A DNA stretch of 64,000 nucleotides from Blasia pusilla. Taxonomy: Eukaryota > Marchantiophyta > Marchantiopsida > Blasiales. The number at the start of each line of letters is the position of its first letter. The first letter of the stretch is position 1. The position numbers and the translations under genes were made by a program. This document shows positions 34,455-48,904 of the stretch, in pieces. Below the pieces are notes generated by a model that saw nothing but the letters and a program-made list of their open reading frames with translations, was not told the origin of the DNA and searched no databases. Location: the NCBI GenBank assembly GCA_050084515.1, contig CM114274.1, positions 12,090,001 to 12,154,000 of the forward strand, written 5' to 3'.

Positions 34455-35045
34455 AGAGCATGGCCACTATAACCTTCGCTGGAACTCAAGTATCAAAATG
34501 CTATCCACCATCTGCACACTAACGATAAATTAGGTTCAAAACCCATTCCTTAACTTCTCAGGTAAGCAAGGCAAAATTTACATGAAATCGAGTAAGACCT
34601 AGACAACCAAGCACTTGGATGTCAATGCCAAGTAATATTCTAGAGTCATGAATGAAGAGCTAAAGGGCAGGCTTAAAGCAGCTATACTTACCCATTCATG
34701 AAATACAGTTTAGGGAATGTATGCAAACATGAACCCTAGTACCAAAAACAGAGCATGGCCACTATAACCTTCGCTGGAACTCAAGTATCAAAATGTTATC
34801 CACCATCTGCACACTAACGATAAATTAGGTTCAAAACCCATTCCTTAACTTCTCAGGTAAGCAAGGCAAAATTTACATGAAATCGAGTAAGACCTAGACA
34901 ACCAAGCACTTGGATGTCAATGCCAAGTAATATTGTAGAGTCATGAATGAAGAGCTAAAGGGCAGGCCCTAGAGCAGCTATACTTACCCATTCATGAAAT
35001 ACAGTTTAGGGAATGTATGCAAACATGAACCCTAGTACCAAAAAC
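34455..35045. repeat. Tandem duplication, ~295-bp period, two copies
   Basis: The unit AGAGCATGGCCACTATAACC...CCAAAAAC begins at 34455 and again at 34750. The copies are almost identical, differing by a few substitutions and a 1-base indel (GGCTTAAAGC against GGCCCTAGAGC). This is a recent local duplication in the non-coding centre of the MULE. Confidence 0.93.
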
Positions 35046-35514
35046 AGAAGGCATGTCCTCTTAGTGGTGATCATCTTGTCCGCTTGGGCCACATGTGGAG
35101 GTGTCCAATGGCTGCAAAAGTGGTGTGGAGAATGTCGGCAATGGTGTGGACTGGAAGTCAGATACCTCATCCTCTGCCTATACATGTCGTGCCACGGTTA
35201 GCATGGCTGTTAATACAACTGCAGCGTCTTGCACCTAACAATGGAAAATTCGAAGAATGAATCAAAACCAAAGAAATTGCACAAGTTTGAGAATCTGATT
35301 TTTGTCATAAGGCAGATAATATGGGCCGGCTGCAAAGGTTACCCGGGGGGGTAAGGGCATTGTAGCATCTTTGTTCCCGGCATTCAACTCGTCATCTCTG
35401 GAAACTATAAGGGCCTGTACAAGAGTAATTTAGTGACATAAGTAGACATCAAGGAGGGTGAATGCCAAAACATGGTAAGCAAGGAACTACAACTCAAGTG
35501 TTTTCTTTCGATTC

Positions 35515-38500
35515 TCACATTACCTCTTCCTCCGTGACTCTAGCGTGTTTTATCATTATAAGCCTCCTCCTTCGCTTCATGTCATCCTTGGTTCTCCCAC
35601 GTGGGCACGGGCCTTCTATAACAGGTTCTGCTTGGAGGACCACCTGGTCAGGGCTAGGGGAGCGATGGATTGCTTCAGGGGATGAATGTATATGTGCATC
35701 ATCCATAACCCCACCTTCCACAATATCAGCATCCGCTCCAATCTGTGTGGCTGTTTCTGCCTTCTGGGGCGTAGCATGGCCGTGTCCTTTGGAACATGTA
35801 CATATTCTGAGACGGGAGGCTGAACCAATGGAGTCCTTGAGAAGACCTCCCTGTTCTCTCCACCACCGGGTACTAGGCTCGTTGCACCCCCGAGGTTTGA
35901 GTCTGAGTCACTGGAGTCAACTATTTCAACATCCACACCTCCCTGCAAACATTTCACCAATATGTCAAGCAATTTAGGTACACATTTGCACATGGATGTC
36001 AAAAGGCAAGCCTTGGGCAGCAGTAGGACATCCATGTGGCTATAGTATACTAAGAAATGGGGACATAAAATGCATTTCAAATATTAGACCTACAAATAAT
36101 TCATAGGAAGATTTCATATACCCGCAAGACAGCATCTGCATGGCTGCACCCGACTCCATCCACATACATACGAGTCACTTTCTCTCTCATCCTCGCTAGT
36201 ATGGCAAGTTTGTTTCTTTCTTTCCAAATTCTATAGTGGTGCTTGAACCAGGGGGTGTAGTACTCTTCACCGATGTACCAGGAATGTCGATGATATCGAC
36301 GCATGGCATCTAACACTACAAGTGACTGCTCTACCTGCTGGTGTCTAGTCTTCGAACCGGCATCCCATCGATATGGTTCTTGCCTATCCATCACCCACAC
36401 AACAGATAAATGGTGAAATGCAGCAAGACATCTCCAGTAGGTACTTCGGTTCACTCTATCCAATGGAATGGTGGAAGGGAGAAGGCTACGTCCTGACTCA
36501 ATCCATAAGCTCACAATGGTGGTCGGGCGGCCTAGGGTGCTCTCTAGTTCCTCCCTAGCCTTTTCGTATTCTTCCACCTTGGCTAGGCATGACCAAGAGG
36601 TCTGCTGGAATTGATGCGCTCTGTGAGCCTCAAATGCAATTAGAAGGTCAGTTAAGGCAAGCATGGGGGCAAAGGGTCCTGCAGCCCTTCGTGCATACTC
36701 TTTGGCTTTGTTTAGAAGTGCAGCCTTCTTCTATCTTTTACGATTGGCCCACCGTTGTAGCACCGTGCCCCTCAGTCTGATATTCGCAGAAGATGGTGTC
36801 ACATAAGTACCTGCATCATGAAAAAAAAGGCTTAACAACTAAGACATCCGAGACATGGCAAAATTCAATGCTATCCCTAAACATGACATTTATTTGCACC
36901 GAGCACGGTAAGTGGTGATAGAACAGGTATAGGGTTTACTTACCCTCATCTTCTTCCAATTCTTCCTGTGCTTCACCATCACCTTCCACCTTCTTCTTCC
37001 CCGTCGGCCGAGGTATACCCGGCACAGGCCTCAACCAGTGGGTAGCAATGTGCGAGTTGAAGGTTTCCGCCAGACGGAAAAACTCAATGCACTTTGAGCA
37101 CAAGCAAACCCACTGCTTATGCTCCTCGTGAGCAAGCGAGTGGACCCACTCTACTGGGTCTCGCCATAGCGAGGTTTGGTAGGCTTGCTTCTCAGGAAAG
37201 GGTGGGCTCTTGCCCATGAATGCAGCAAACATCTTCCTAAACTCAAGAGCAACCTGCTCTTTCTCAACCTCTCCCTTGTAGAATTTTGCCTATGTATGAA
37301 CATTACCAACAATGTAAGCAATGAATTGTTACGTTGGCATTCAAGAGAAGTCGAACATGAGCTGCATTCAAATATAAGCTGCAAAGTTCACATGGCATTC
37401 TAGAGCATCCCCGAGGAGCTAACAAGTTGCTCTGTTGGGATTTAACTTCAAACCCATAGCACTTCTCCTAGTGGGCAACTATATTCCTCTCTAAGATTGA
37501 TACGAAAATTTATTCCTTCGTTGTGTTTGCCCACCTACCAACTAAGCCCGATTCTAGTATAGGCATCTGCCTACACACCCATACAAATCTGCTGCCTAAG
37601 AAACCCTAAACCCTCTCTTAGCGGGTTCTACTATAACTATACATATAGAAATGCAGATGTATATTTATTTATTTATTTATTTATTTACATATGCCAACGT
37701 GTATATAAACTAGCTACATCCGATACTACATCCGGACCATAGTCTGGTAAAGGACAAAAAAGGGATATCGTAAACATTAAAAACCACCCGTACAAAATTT
37801 CACAATAGCAACAATATTGTGTTTATCACTATGAAGTGATAAGCTATGGTGCCTATGATCTAGAAGATTGGCCACTACCTACACAAGCACAAAAGAAGGG
37901 CAGGGATATCAGTTCCTCCAAACTACTCCCATAAATCTTTGCTTCTCAAGATAGGATAAATCTTAATCAGTGCAGAGCACTTACCCCGAGCTAAGCTCAG
38001 AATGGCAAAGGAGCTCATAACTTCAGACAGATCTGGAATTTGGTCCTTCTCAACAAATATAGATTATCATCCACGTCAGTTTGGTCAATAAGGTATATGC
38101 TTTTAGGGGTAACACCGATTACCCAAGGGATAAGGTCATTCTTTTCTATATCCTCTATGGTGGATAATCTCCTTTTTGATCGGATGGTGCATACAATCTT
38201 TGTTATCAAATTCTGATTTAATGCCTCCATCATAATTTTGATGTCTGGAATGGTATGCACCTTCATCTTACCTCCCTCATGTCCCACTACTTTAAAATTG
38301 GTCAAGCCATTTTTCTGGAAGTAGGAGTCAAACCATACATGCCCACCCGCCAAGCGTGCTTTCGGAGAGAAAGCTACCTTGTAGCCCGCATGCCTAGCAG
38401 CTTGCTCTAAACACTCCTATGTTTCTAGGGGAAAGCCTAGGATGATCCAATCATCCAAGTAATTTTTGGATAGCGGATGTGAATGCTTGCAGAAAATGTT

Positions 38501-38674
38501 TGAGAGGAAAAAGTCACTAGTGAACCTACTATGAATCATGGGGCTCACCCATGTTTCACTCGACCCCTGATTTCCAGAAAGGAAACGTGTAACATTTTCG
38601 GGCTCTTTCACAGTGATTGTAAGCTCACGTAGCCTACAGGCATCTAAGAACTTTGCAATGGGGATGTCGGGCAT
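35515..38674 (-). pseudogene. Second MULE gene: unknown protein with Cys/His finger, SIM-like motif and basic patches
   Basis: On the minus strand I read exons 38674-~37986, 37289-36944, 36810-36122 and 35942-~35515. The last three join by GT-AG sites in phase; the first-to-second join is unresolved. Exon 1 starts MPDIPIAKFLDACRLREL and has no known domain. Exon 2 holds a finger-like CLCSKC followed by HIATHW and an acidic end. Exon 3 is helical and rich in aromatic and charged residues. Exon 4 opens with VDVEIVDSSDSDSN, a hydrophobic core then acidic/Ser run typical of SUMO-interaction motifs, and ends with basic RPRRQK and KRRRR stretches. It is interrupted by in-frame TAGs at 38417-38419 and 36731-36733, a slip near 38045 and another near 35735. 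No homology is recognised. By position it could be an accessory transposition factor; a captured host gene is the alternative. Confidence 0.6.
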
Positions 38675-39150
38675 GATAACAGACGACAGTAGTACCCGTA
38701 ATGTATGTAAACCCCTATATCCAACCTACTATACTACCGACCGAAAGGTCAAGTTCGCATTCAAAACCTAAGAGCTCCTTCGCATTCAGAACCTAAGAGC
38801 TCCGAGGATGGAAATTTGGTAGCAGTTACACAATTCGTACGCTAGCCCGAACCTGCGTGATGTGGTCATAAAAAGCATGTCAGTAACCTTGTTTAGTTTG
38901 TAATTCTTTGCAGTGAAGCAATAACCAATACAAAGGAATCCAAACCTACAACTGATGTACCTGATCACGAGGAGAATTGTGAGTGTTTCAATTTTAGTTC
39001 ATGACTTTGCCAAAAAGTGCGCTGCCACCTTCAAATCCTGATTGTCAGCAACAAACAAATGCAGACACAAATGCCATAACCCAGCCCGGAAAATTTTAAA
39101 CAGAACCCCAACTCGGTCACGATACACAATTAAGCCCGCGTAAATCCTGA

Positions 39151-39390
39151 TCACGAAATACGATAGCAGCCTGCTACCAAAATACGAATAGGACCGCAGC
39201 TCTTCTCCTCATCTTCGGACACCGTTCGCTTCCGCGTAGCAACGCAGACCTTCTCCCCACGCAATTCTTTCCTCTTCCTCAAGACACGAAGTCCACACTC
39301 CCCGAGGACGATCCCAACCAGGAGGATAGCGCCCACCGCCAAAATGTGCCCACCACCGCTTGTCCTATGTCGGTCAAAGCTTGTGTTCAT
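39151..39390 (-). other. Short frame with one membrane-like segment, uncertain
   Basis: A 79-codon minus-strand frame beginning MNTSFDRHRTSGGG contains one hydrophobic stretch (HILAVGAILLVGIVLGE) followed by basic residues. It lies upstream of the second MULE gene, in the same orientation, within the C-rich right subterminal region. It could be an upstream exon or a chance frame; no family is recognised. Confidence 0.25.
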
Positions 39391-40039
39391 GAACGCGTGT
39401 AATTCTTCAAGTTCAAGCTCAAGCTAGCGTACCCAAGATTCAATCCGTTGCTCGACTGCGACTAGTTCTCCTCTCGGAGGCCAGAAACGATCCGTCTTGT
39501 CTCGAATCGAACTTACCTTCTTACTCTCGCGTCCACACAACTCAGGTTCTCACCGTTCGTGACTTCATGTTTGAGCCCGCCTCGCTATCTGGCGCCAAAC
39601 CGATACCACACAATTTGAGCTAGTTTCGAATTCTAAACCCTCAACCCACTAGCGAACTGACCCCTTTCCGCAAGAGTGCACGATAACACTGCAAAGCGAT
39701 CCAACAAAAGCCCAACAACAATCAAACCCAACACCCTAAACACTGCCACCGTCAAGTCCACACCCACAACACTGCCACCTTCAAACACGAAGCGAAACAC
39801 TTCGGAGCGAGGGTCGATCGAAGCCCAAACTTACCTTCTTCCTCTCTCGGACTACAAGCGCACTGCTACTGGGCTTGACTAAACCAAACCAAACCGATAC
39901 CAAAAAATGCGAGCTAGTTTCCAATTCTAAACCCTGAACCCACTAAACACTACCACCATCAAGTCCACACCCACAACACTTCGCTAAACACCCGGAAGCG
40001 CCGTTTTCCCGAATCGCTAAACACTGCCACTGTAAACGA

Positions 40040-40755
40040 AACACTTCGAACGCCCTAAGCACCCGGAAACACCTTTCACGATAGCACAATCCAGCATATC
40101 AAGTTGAACTGGCGTGAGAATGCGAAGGGAGGAATCGAGAAACTAAACACACGAATACTTCAGTACACACACATGGCGACACAGCGTTTACGGTACATAC
40201 TCATACGCAAAACCACTGAGCTCTGCCACTGTCAGCGAAACACTCCAGAGCGCCCTAAACACCTTTCACAAGAGCAAGATCAAGCAAAATCCCAACACCG
40301 AAACACTTTGGAGCGCCCTAGACCTTCGGAAACACCTAAACAATGGAACCTCGCGAGGCGCAAAACCACCGAGCTCTGCCACTGTCAGCGAAACACTCCG
40401 GAGCGCCCTAAACACCCGGAAACACCTTTCACGAGAGCAAGATCAAGCAAAAGCCCAACACCGAATCGCTGAACATTGTAATGTAGGTTCCAGCATATCA
40501 ACTTGAACTGGCGTGAGAATGCAAAGGGAGGGCGGCTACAATTCGAAATCGAGAAACGAAACACACCAAAACACACGAATACTTCAGTACACACACATGG
40601 CGAAACACTTCGGAGTGCCCTAGACCTTCGGAAACACCTAGAGCAAGAAAAACACTGCCACCATCAGCGAAACACTTCGGAGCGCCCTAAACACTCGAAA
40701 CACGCGAAACACTTCGGAGCGCCCTAAACACTTCGGAGCGCCCTAAACACCCGTC
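40040..40755. repeat. Right subterminal repeat array (CTTCGGAGCGCCCTAAACAC units)
   Basis: At least seven copies of GAG(C/T)GCCCTA, usually preceded by AAACACT(T/C)C(G/C)G, lie near 40248, 40311, 40401, 40613, 40680, 40717 and 40736. A divergent one lies near 40047. Longer stretches around them are duplicated too (CCAGCATATCAA.TTGAACTGGCG near 40092 and 40491). Clustered short repeats just inside a transposon end commonly bind transposase. Confidence 0.85.
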
Positions 40756-40924
40756 CTTACGTCCTCCTAAATCCGTCCGCCTAAATCCGTCCCTACATTC
40801 CGTCCTAATCCGTCCTTACCCTAGATCCGTCGTTACCTATATCCGCTAGCGACCGCCACCGCCCGATATCGCGCGACGCGCCACGACCTTTTTTCGATCC
40901 GAGTTCGAGCGCGCCATCACCGAG

Positions 40925-40979
40925 GCGCCTGCCGATAGGGCCTAGCCTATGCTTCGCTTTATTGCGAAGCCGCGGCAAT
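40925..40979 (-). repeat. Right copy of 55-bp perfect inverted repeat
   Basis: It is the exact inverse complement of 28976-29030. The sequence just outside (GTATGGGCT) does not match the 9 bases outside the left copy. Confidence 0.9.
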
Positions 40980-42321
<1,342 letters not shown>

Positions 42322-42326
42322 CACCC

Positions 42327-43468
42327 ATGACTACCACAGAACAACCAGCGTTAGAAACCTCATCGGAGGAGGTCCAAGACACAACCAGTGTCAAGGATCT
42401 TTCCCACAAGCAAACGAAGAGCAGGGACAGTGCACGATCCGTGAGATCAAATGGCTCACGGAGATTGATCGCACCAAACTCACGCCTCTATGTTAGGAAA
42501 AAAATGAGGCAATGTGACAAGGAACGACTCCATGCAGCTGTCACACATTCAACAGAGGTTATACCATATTTGGAGGTGGCATCCATCACCAGACAGTTCT
42601 CTAAACTAGAAGGAAAATGGGAAAGCTTTCAGGCCAACCTGATGTTGGCATGGAATACAATGATGCAAAGACAAAAGAAGAGTAGGGGATGGATGTCCAA
42701 AGAAGGAATCGAACCTCCTCGAATGGACGGCTCGAAGACAACTCTGGAATTAGAGCTGGTCGCTTTGAGGGCTGAAAACATGCAATTGAAGAAGGACTTA
42801 GTTGCTGCTTCAAAGAGGATAACATTCAGCTTGGGAATGCAATGCAAGAGTACGTGTAATTGGGAACGACCTGCAAATCTGTTAGAACCTGGATCAAGTA
42901 GTGGGCAAGCACACAACCACAACACAAATCACGGAGGTTGCAAAGACAGGTAGCGTAAAGAGGTAGCAAAAGAGGAAGCAGATAGGGTCCTAGAAATCAG
43001 GATAGGAAAACCAGAGAACTCAATTTAGTTATCATGGGACTGCACTTTTCCAAGAAAGAAGACTGTAATTCAGTTTTGCAAGAGAAGGTCTTCACAACTC
43101 TCGGGGTCACACCAACAATCACCTTCACAGGGATCAGACTTGGGAAAGGAACAGGGGACCGACCAGCACCAATGTTGGTACAATTTGATCCCTCACAACG
43201 GGAACCAGCGATGGAAACGAGGTTGGCCATCCTCCGCAGTAAAGTAGTCCTGAAAGGATCTGCTATCCGTATCTTCCCAGATCTGACCACCAAGCAAAGA
43301 GCAGCCCTCCCTATTGAAAGGGAGAAGGTTCTAGTTGCCCGCAACAACGGTCTTTGGAGTGAACTCATGGAAGGAAAGGCCACGACACCAGTACGTAGGA
43401 GAAACAAAAATGCCGCACCAACACGACAAACAGGAGGGGAAATGAGCGAAAACTCAGATTCCAACTAG
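42327..43468 (+). pseudogene. LINE ORF1 (L1-type RNA-binding protein), broken
   Basis: The frame starts ATG at 42327 and runs to a TAG at 42951-42953. It continues with coiled-coil-like sequence in the same frame, then slips near 42995 into the frame ending at 43468. The N-terminal part is polar and basic with a short coiled coil (LELELVALRAENMQLKKDL). The C-terminal part has the L1-ORF1 RNA-recognition signature: RELNLVIMGL, later GKGTGDRPAPMLVQFD, then LKGSAIRIFPDLT. The family binds element RNA as a nucleic-acid chaperone. The start is only 10 bp from the CT tract, so either the 5' UTR is very short or the element is slightly 5'-truncated. Confidence 0.8.
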
Positions 43469-43543
43469 GGAATTAGCAATTCTACAACTCGGAACCATGA
43501 CTTGGAGGTGACAAACCTACATGACAAGACCTCCCTATAGGGA

Positions 43544-46500
43544 ATGGAGGATGGGAAGGATATTACCAACCCATCCATTCATGCAATTTTTCACAATTGT
43601 GGAGGACCATTCTGCTCCAGAGGCAATGGCATTACATATCTGGGCACAAAACTGGACCTTATCTTTTTTGTTGAAACACATGAACATGATTCCAACCGCA
43701 TTCCCAACACAGAGGACTTCCAGGTTTTTGCTACCCACAACCCATTCACCAACAGCAAAAGCAAAGGACACGGTGGCCTGGCATGCTTGGTAGCACCATG
43801 GTTACAACCTTTTGTCTCCATAGCCAACATTGATGAGGAGAAACACTTCCTCAGGATCAAGATCAACAAAGAAGTGGGGTTACCGAAAGATCTCCTCATT
43901 GCTGTTTGCTACTTCAGTCCCACTCTGCTCAAAAGAGAATTCCCGTATGAGGCTCTCTCTACATCTATTGAGCACCACATGCATAGGGGAAATATCCTCC
44001 TAGTAGGAGATTTCAACGGGAGAACGGCCAACACTCAAGCTCCAATCTACATGTCAAACAACACCAACGTGGAAGGGATTGATACTCGGTCACTGATGGG
44101 TCTCTCAGAGAAGTATTCTTCCCACACATGCAGCGCAACTCAGTGGACAAGGAAAAAACAGCCAATGGAGAGAAACTTCTCCAACTTTGCTCAACACATT
44201 GTTTGGTACTCGCCAACGGCATGGCTATGTGGCCACAGTCAGGAGGTCGCACTTCCATTGGACACTTTGACTCCAACAAAGAAACCTCGACATCAGTGGT
44301 TGAATACCTAATTGGGGAAGTACATCAACTACCACATTTGGTTGCCAATGTGCAGGTCACACCCGTTCTAGAATCTGATCATGAACCACTCTACTTTGAC
44401 ATCATGGTCTCCAAAACCATCCTGCAGGCAAAAATTAACCCGCCGACCAAATGTCGATACACTTTCCTTCAGGAAAAGAAAGATGAACTCATCACACTCG
44501 TCAACAAGGCTTTTACAGAGTGCTCACCCACAAGTGAACACGACGAGTTCAAAGAACATCCTACATCAATGTTGCAGAAAAGTCCTACCTTTCCAACTGT
44601 CTAGAGGCAAACACATTAGATCCACTTCTATGTTCTTCTCCCAACCCTGGTTTGACAAGGATGCAAAGAGGCCTTTGCAGGAGTGAATCACCGGCCGAGG
44701 AAGGATCCACACTCTCCACACACTCGATTGTTGCAGAAAACTTACAAACGATTAGTGCGTAGGAAGAAACAAAAATACATTGCCATCAAGATCATAGAGT
44801 TCAAGAAGATGAAATACCAATCGCCAAATTCTGGAGAATACTCAAGAATAGACAAAACATCATTCCACTCCAGGATCTACAGATCGGGACCACATATGGT
44901 ACCCAACTTTACCACTCCAACACGCCGGCCCCCCCGATCCCGGCCGAATGGGCGGGATCTACCGGACCTCTTCACCATTGACGATGTCACATCAGAATCA
45001 AAAGGCTACATAACAAACCAGGATGGCCTGGGGTGCCAGGCTCAAATGTTCAAATTCGCAAGTGAGGCAATTGGCCCAACCTCACCGAATGTTCAATCTC
45101 TAGATTCAACAGGGCTTCCCACCAAAATGGCAAATGAATACGATCTATCCACTCTTCAAGGTCGAGACCCAATGATACCATCCAACTACTGTAACGATCA
45201 TGGTGAGCTCCCTCATGGCCAAGTTGTATGGGCTCTTCTTGCTGGAAAGGAAAATCAGCGATCAATTTGAAGAAAAGAAGGTGTGAGAGGAGGACAAGTA
45301 GGTTTCCGACACTCACATAGCACCGTGGATCACCTTCTCACACTCCGGTACTGATTGAAGAAACTTCCAAGTCAAGAATTGGTCACAAGCCCGGTAAATT
45401 TTTCATTGTTTTGTAGACTTTAAGAAGGCCTTTGATACTGATCCCAAAGGGCGCTCCTTTGAAACGACTTGAAGAGTTGGGTGTCCCACCACAACAACTT
45501 ACAACGATCAAGGTCTTATATGCTCAGGTGTTTTGATTGCCACTAAGAGGGGCAGATCTGAAACTTTATCTTCCAACACCGAGTCAAACAAGGATGCCCC
45601 CTCTCACCTACATTGTTTGGGCTCTACATTGACGAACTTGTAGAGGTGCTTTCTGGAGTGAATGGAGATCCACCAGAGCTAGCACACTGCCTCATCCCCC
45701 TACTCCTGTATGCAGATGATATAGTTCTGATGTCTAGAATAGCACATGGGCTCCAACTTTACCTGAATGCACTTTCAAGCTTCTGCAACAAATCGGGCAT
45801 GGAAGTCAACTTGCTGAAAACAAAGATAATCATCTTTGGATCACAGCTCCCTACGGCGCAATAGTCACACACTTTCACCTTCAGCCAGGGAATGAGAAGG
45901 GAGATCATTGAGATTGTGGGTGAGTACATATACCTGGGGGTGCAACTCAAACCCAACAACCAATGGAGAGCCAATGGGAGTCGCAACAAGATCAATGCAC
46001 GCTTGAGGGGTCTACACTTGTTACAATCCAATTGCAGAAGAATGGAACTGTGGCATATTCCACAGAAACTCCATCTCTTCAAAGCTTTGGTGATCCCAGC
46101 CACACTCTATGCATCTGAAGTGTGGGGCCCTAGCTCCAAGGCTTGGCCCCAGAGCCTTGAGGCCTCCCAGAAACTCTTCATGCGTCAGAGTCTCGGCATT
46201 AGGAAAACCACTCCCCACGATATTCTATTGGCTGAGTTTGGGGAGGTACCAATGGAGATCCATGCTGTTAAAAATTTGATCACATTTCTCCAACACCTTG
46301 AGGATATCTGCGAGGACGATCCCAATTGTCTATCCGCCATGGCCTACTTGGTTTCAAAAAGTAGTGCCACCCTTGGGGCTAAAAATTGGTACTATGACTG
46401 CACGAAGTGGCTCATGAAATGGGGAATATCCATCGGTGACCTGCCTACGGCCACCCACCAGGACCTTGCTGAAAAATTGCACAACAATTACATTGCCATC

Positions 46501-46960
46501 AACTGGGGCCGACACCAGCGCCTTTGGGAAAGCAGGGGGAATTCCTCTCACAAAAATGGTGAAAGAATGAGGCGCTACCACACCCTCATGAACCAACTGC
46601 AGATCCATGCAAAGAAGCCTCCTACATTTCGCCCCCATTCCCACTAAGTTACGTCATACATTAGCGAGATTCAGATGTGGCTCTACTGACCTGGAGATTG
46701 AGAAAGGAAAATTCTCACAGAAGAAAAGGATGGACAGATTATGTAGATTTTGCAACTCGGGGCTTGTTGATGATGAACATCATTACCTCTTCGACTGCAG
46801 CTTTCACGATCACATTAGGCTTGACTTCCCGGATCTCTTTGTTCACCGAGCTCCAAGGGTCCTCCCGTTCATGACTAGGCAGAATCAGACTCAGATTGCT
46901 AAATTCTTGCATAGTTGTGTGAAGACCAGGGACACTCACCTGGCTCTTAGGACCCCTTAG
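43544..46960 (+). pseudogene. LINE ORF2: APE endonuclease, reverse transcriptase, Cys/His end
   Basis: The endonuclease is at 43544-~44150 (DLIFFVETHEHD, AVCYFSP, NILLVGDFNGRT) and continues in another frame from ~44150 to 44600 (SIGHFDSNKETSTSVVEYL, ESDHEPL). The fingers of the reverse transcriptase (44683-45300) are badly scrambled. The RT core is visible as VGFRHSHSTVDHLL (~45300), VDFKKAFDT (~45415), KQGCPLSPTLFGLYIDEL (~45585) and the catalytic LLLYADDIVL (~45705). The thumb and C-terminal domain follow from 45892 to 46647. A zinc-finger-like CRFC...DDEHHYLFDC lies near 46745-46800. At least five frame changes make it non-functional. No RNase H domain is seen. It would nick target DNA and prime reverse transcription there. 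Confidence 0.9.
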
Positions 46961-47070
46961 GCCCTCGCTGGTGCTTGCTCTCTCTCCAAATTTGTTGTTA
47001 AATGTCAAAACTAAGTCCCATGGCCCTATGGGGTCCCCGTGGACAATAAATCTATTCATTCATTCATTCA

Positions 47071-48904
<1,834 letters not shown>

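Larger units (their letters stand above)
28976..40979. mobile_element. 12-kb Mutator-like (MULE) element candidate with two gene modules
   Basis: A perfect 55-bp inverted repeat, starting ATTGCCGCGGCTTCGC, bounds this interval (28976-29030 and 40925-40979). Inside are a MULE-type DDE transposase on the plus strand and a second, unrecognised gene on the minus strand, arranged convergently. Next to each end lie distinct tandem repeats: a 120-bp duplication on the left and many copies of a CTTCGGAGCGCCCTAAACAC unit on the right. Known autonomous Mutator elements carry a transposase plus an accessory gene in convergent orientation, so the layout fits. Against it, the 9 bases outside each end (TGCGTCTTA and GTATGGGCT) do not match, so no target duplication is visible. 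The true ends may lie elsewhere, or the two 55-bp modules may be independent insertions. Confidence 0.55.
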
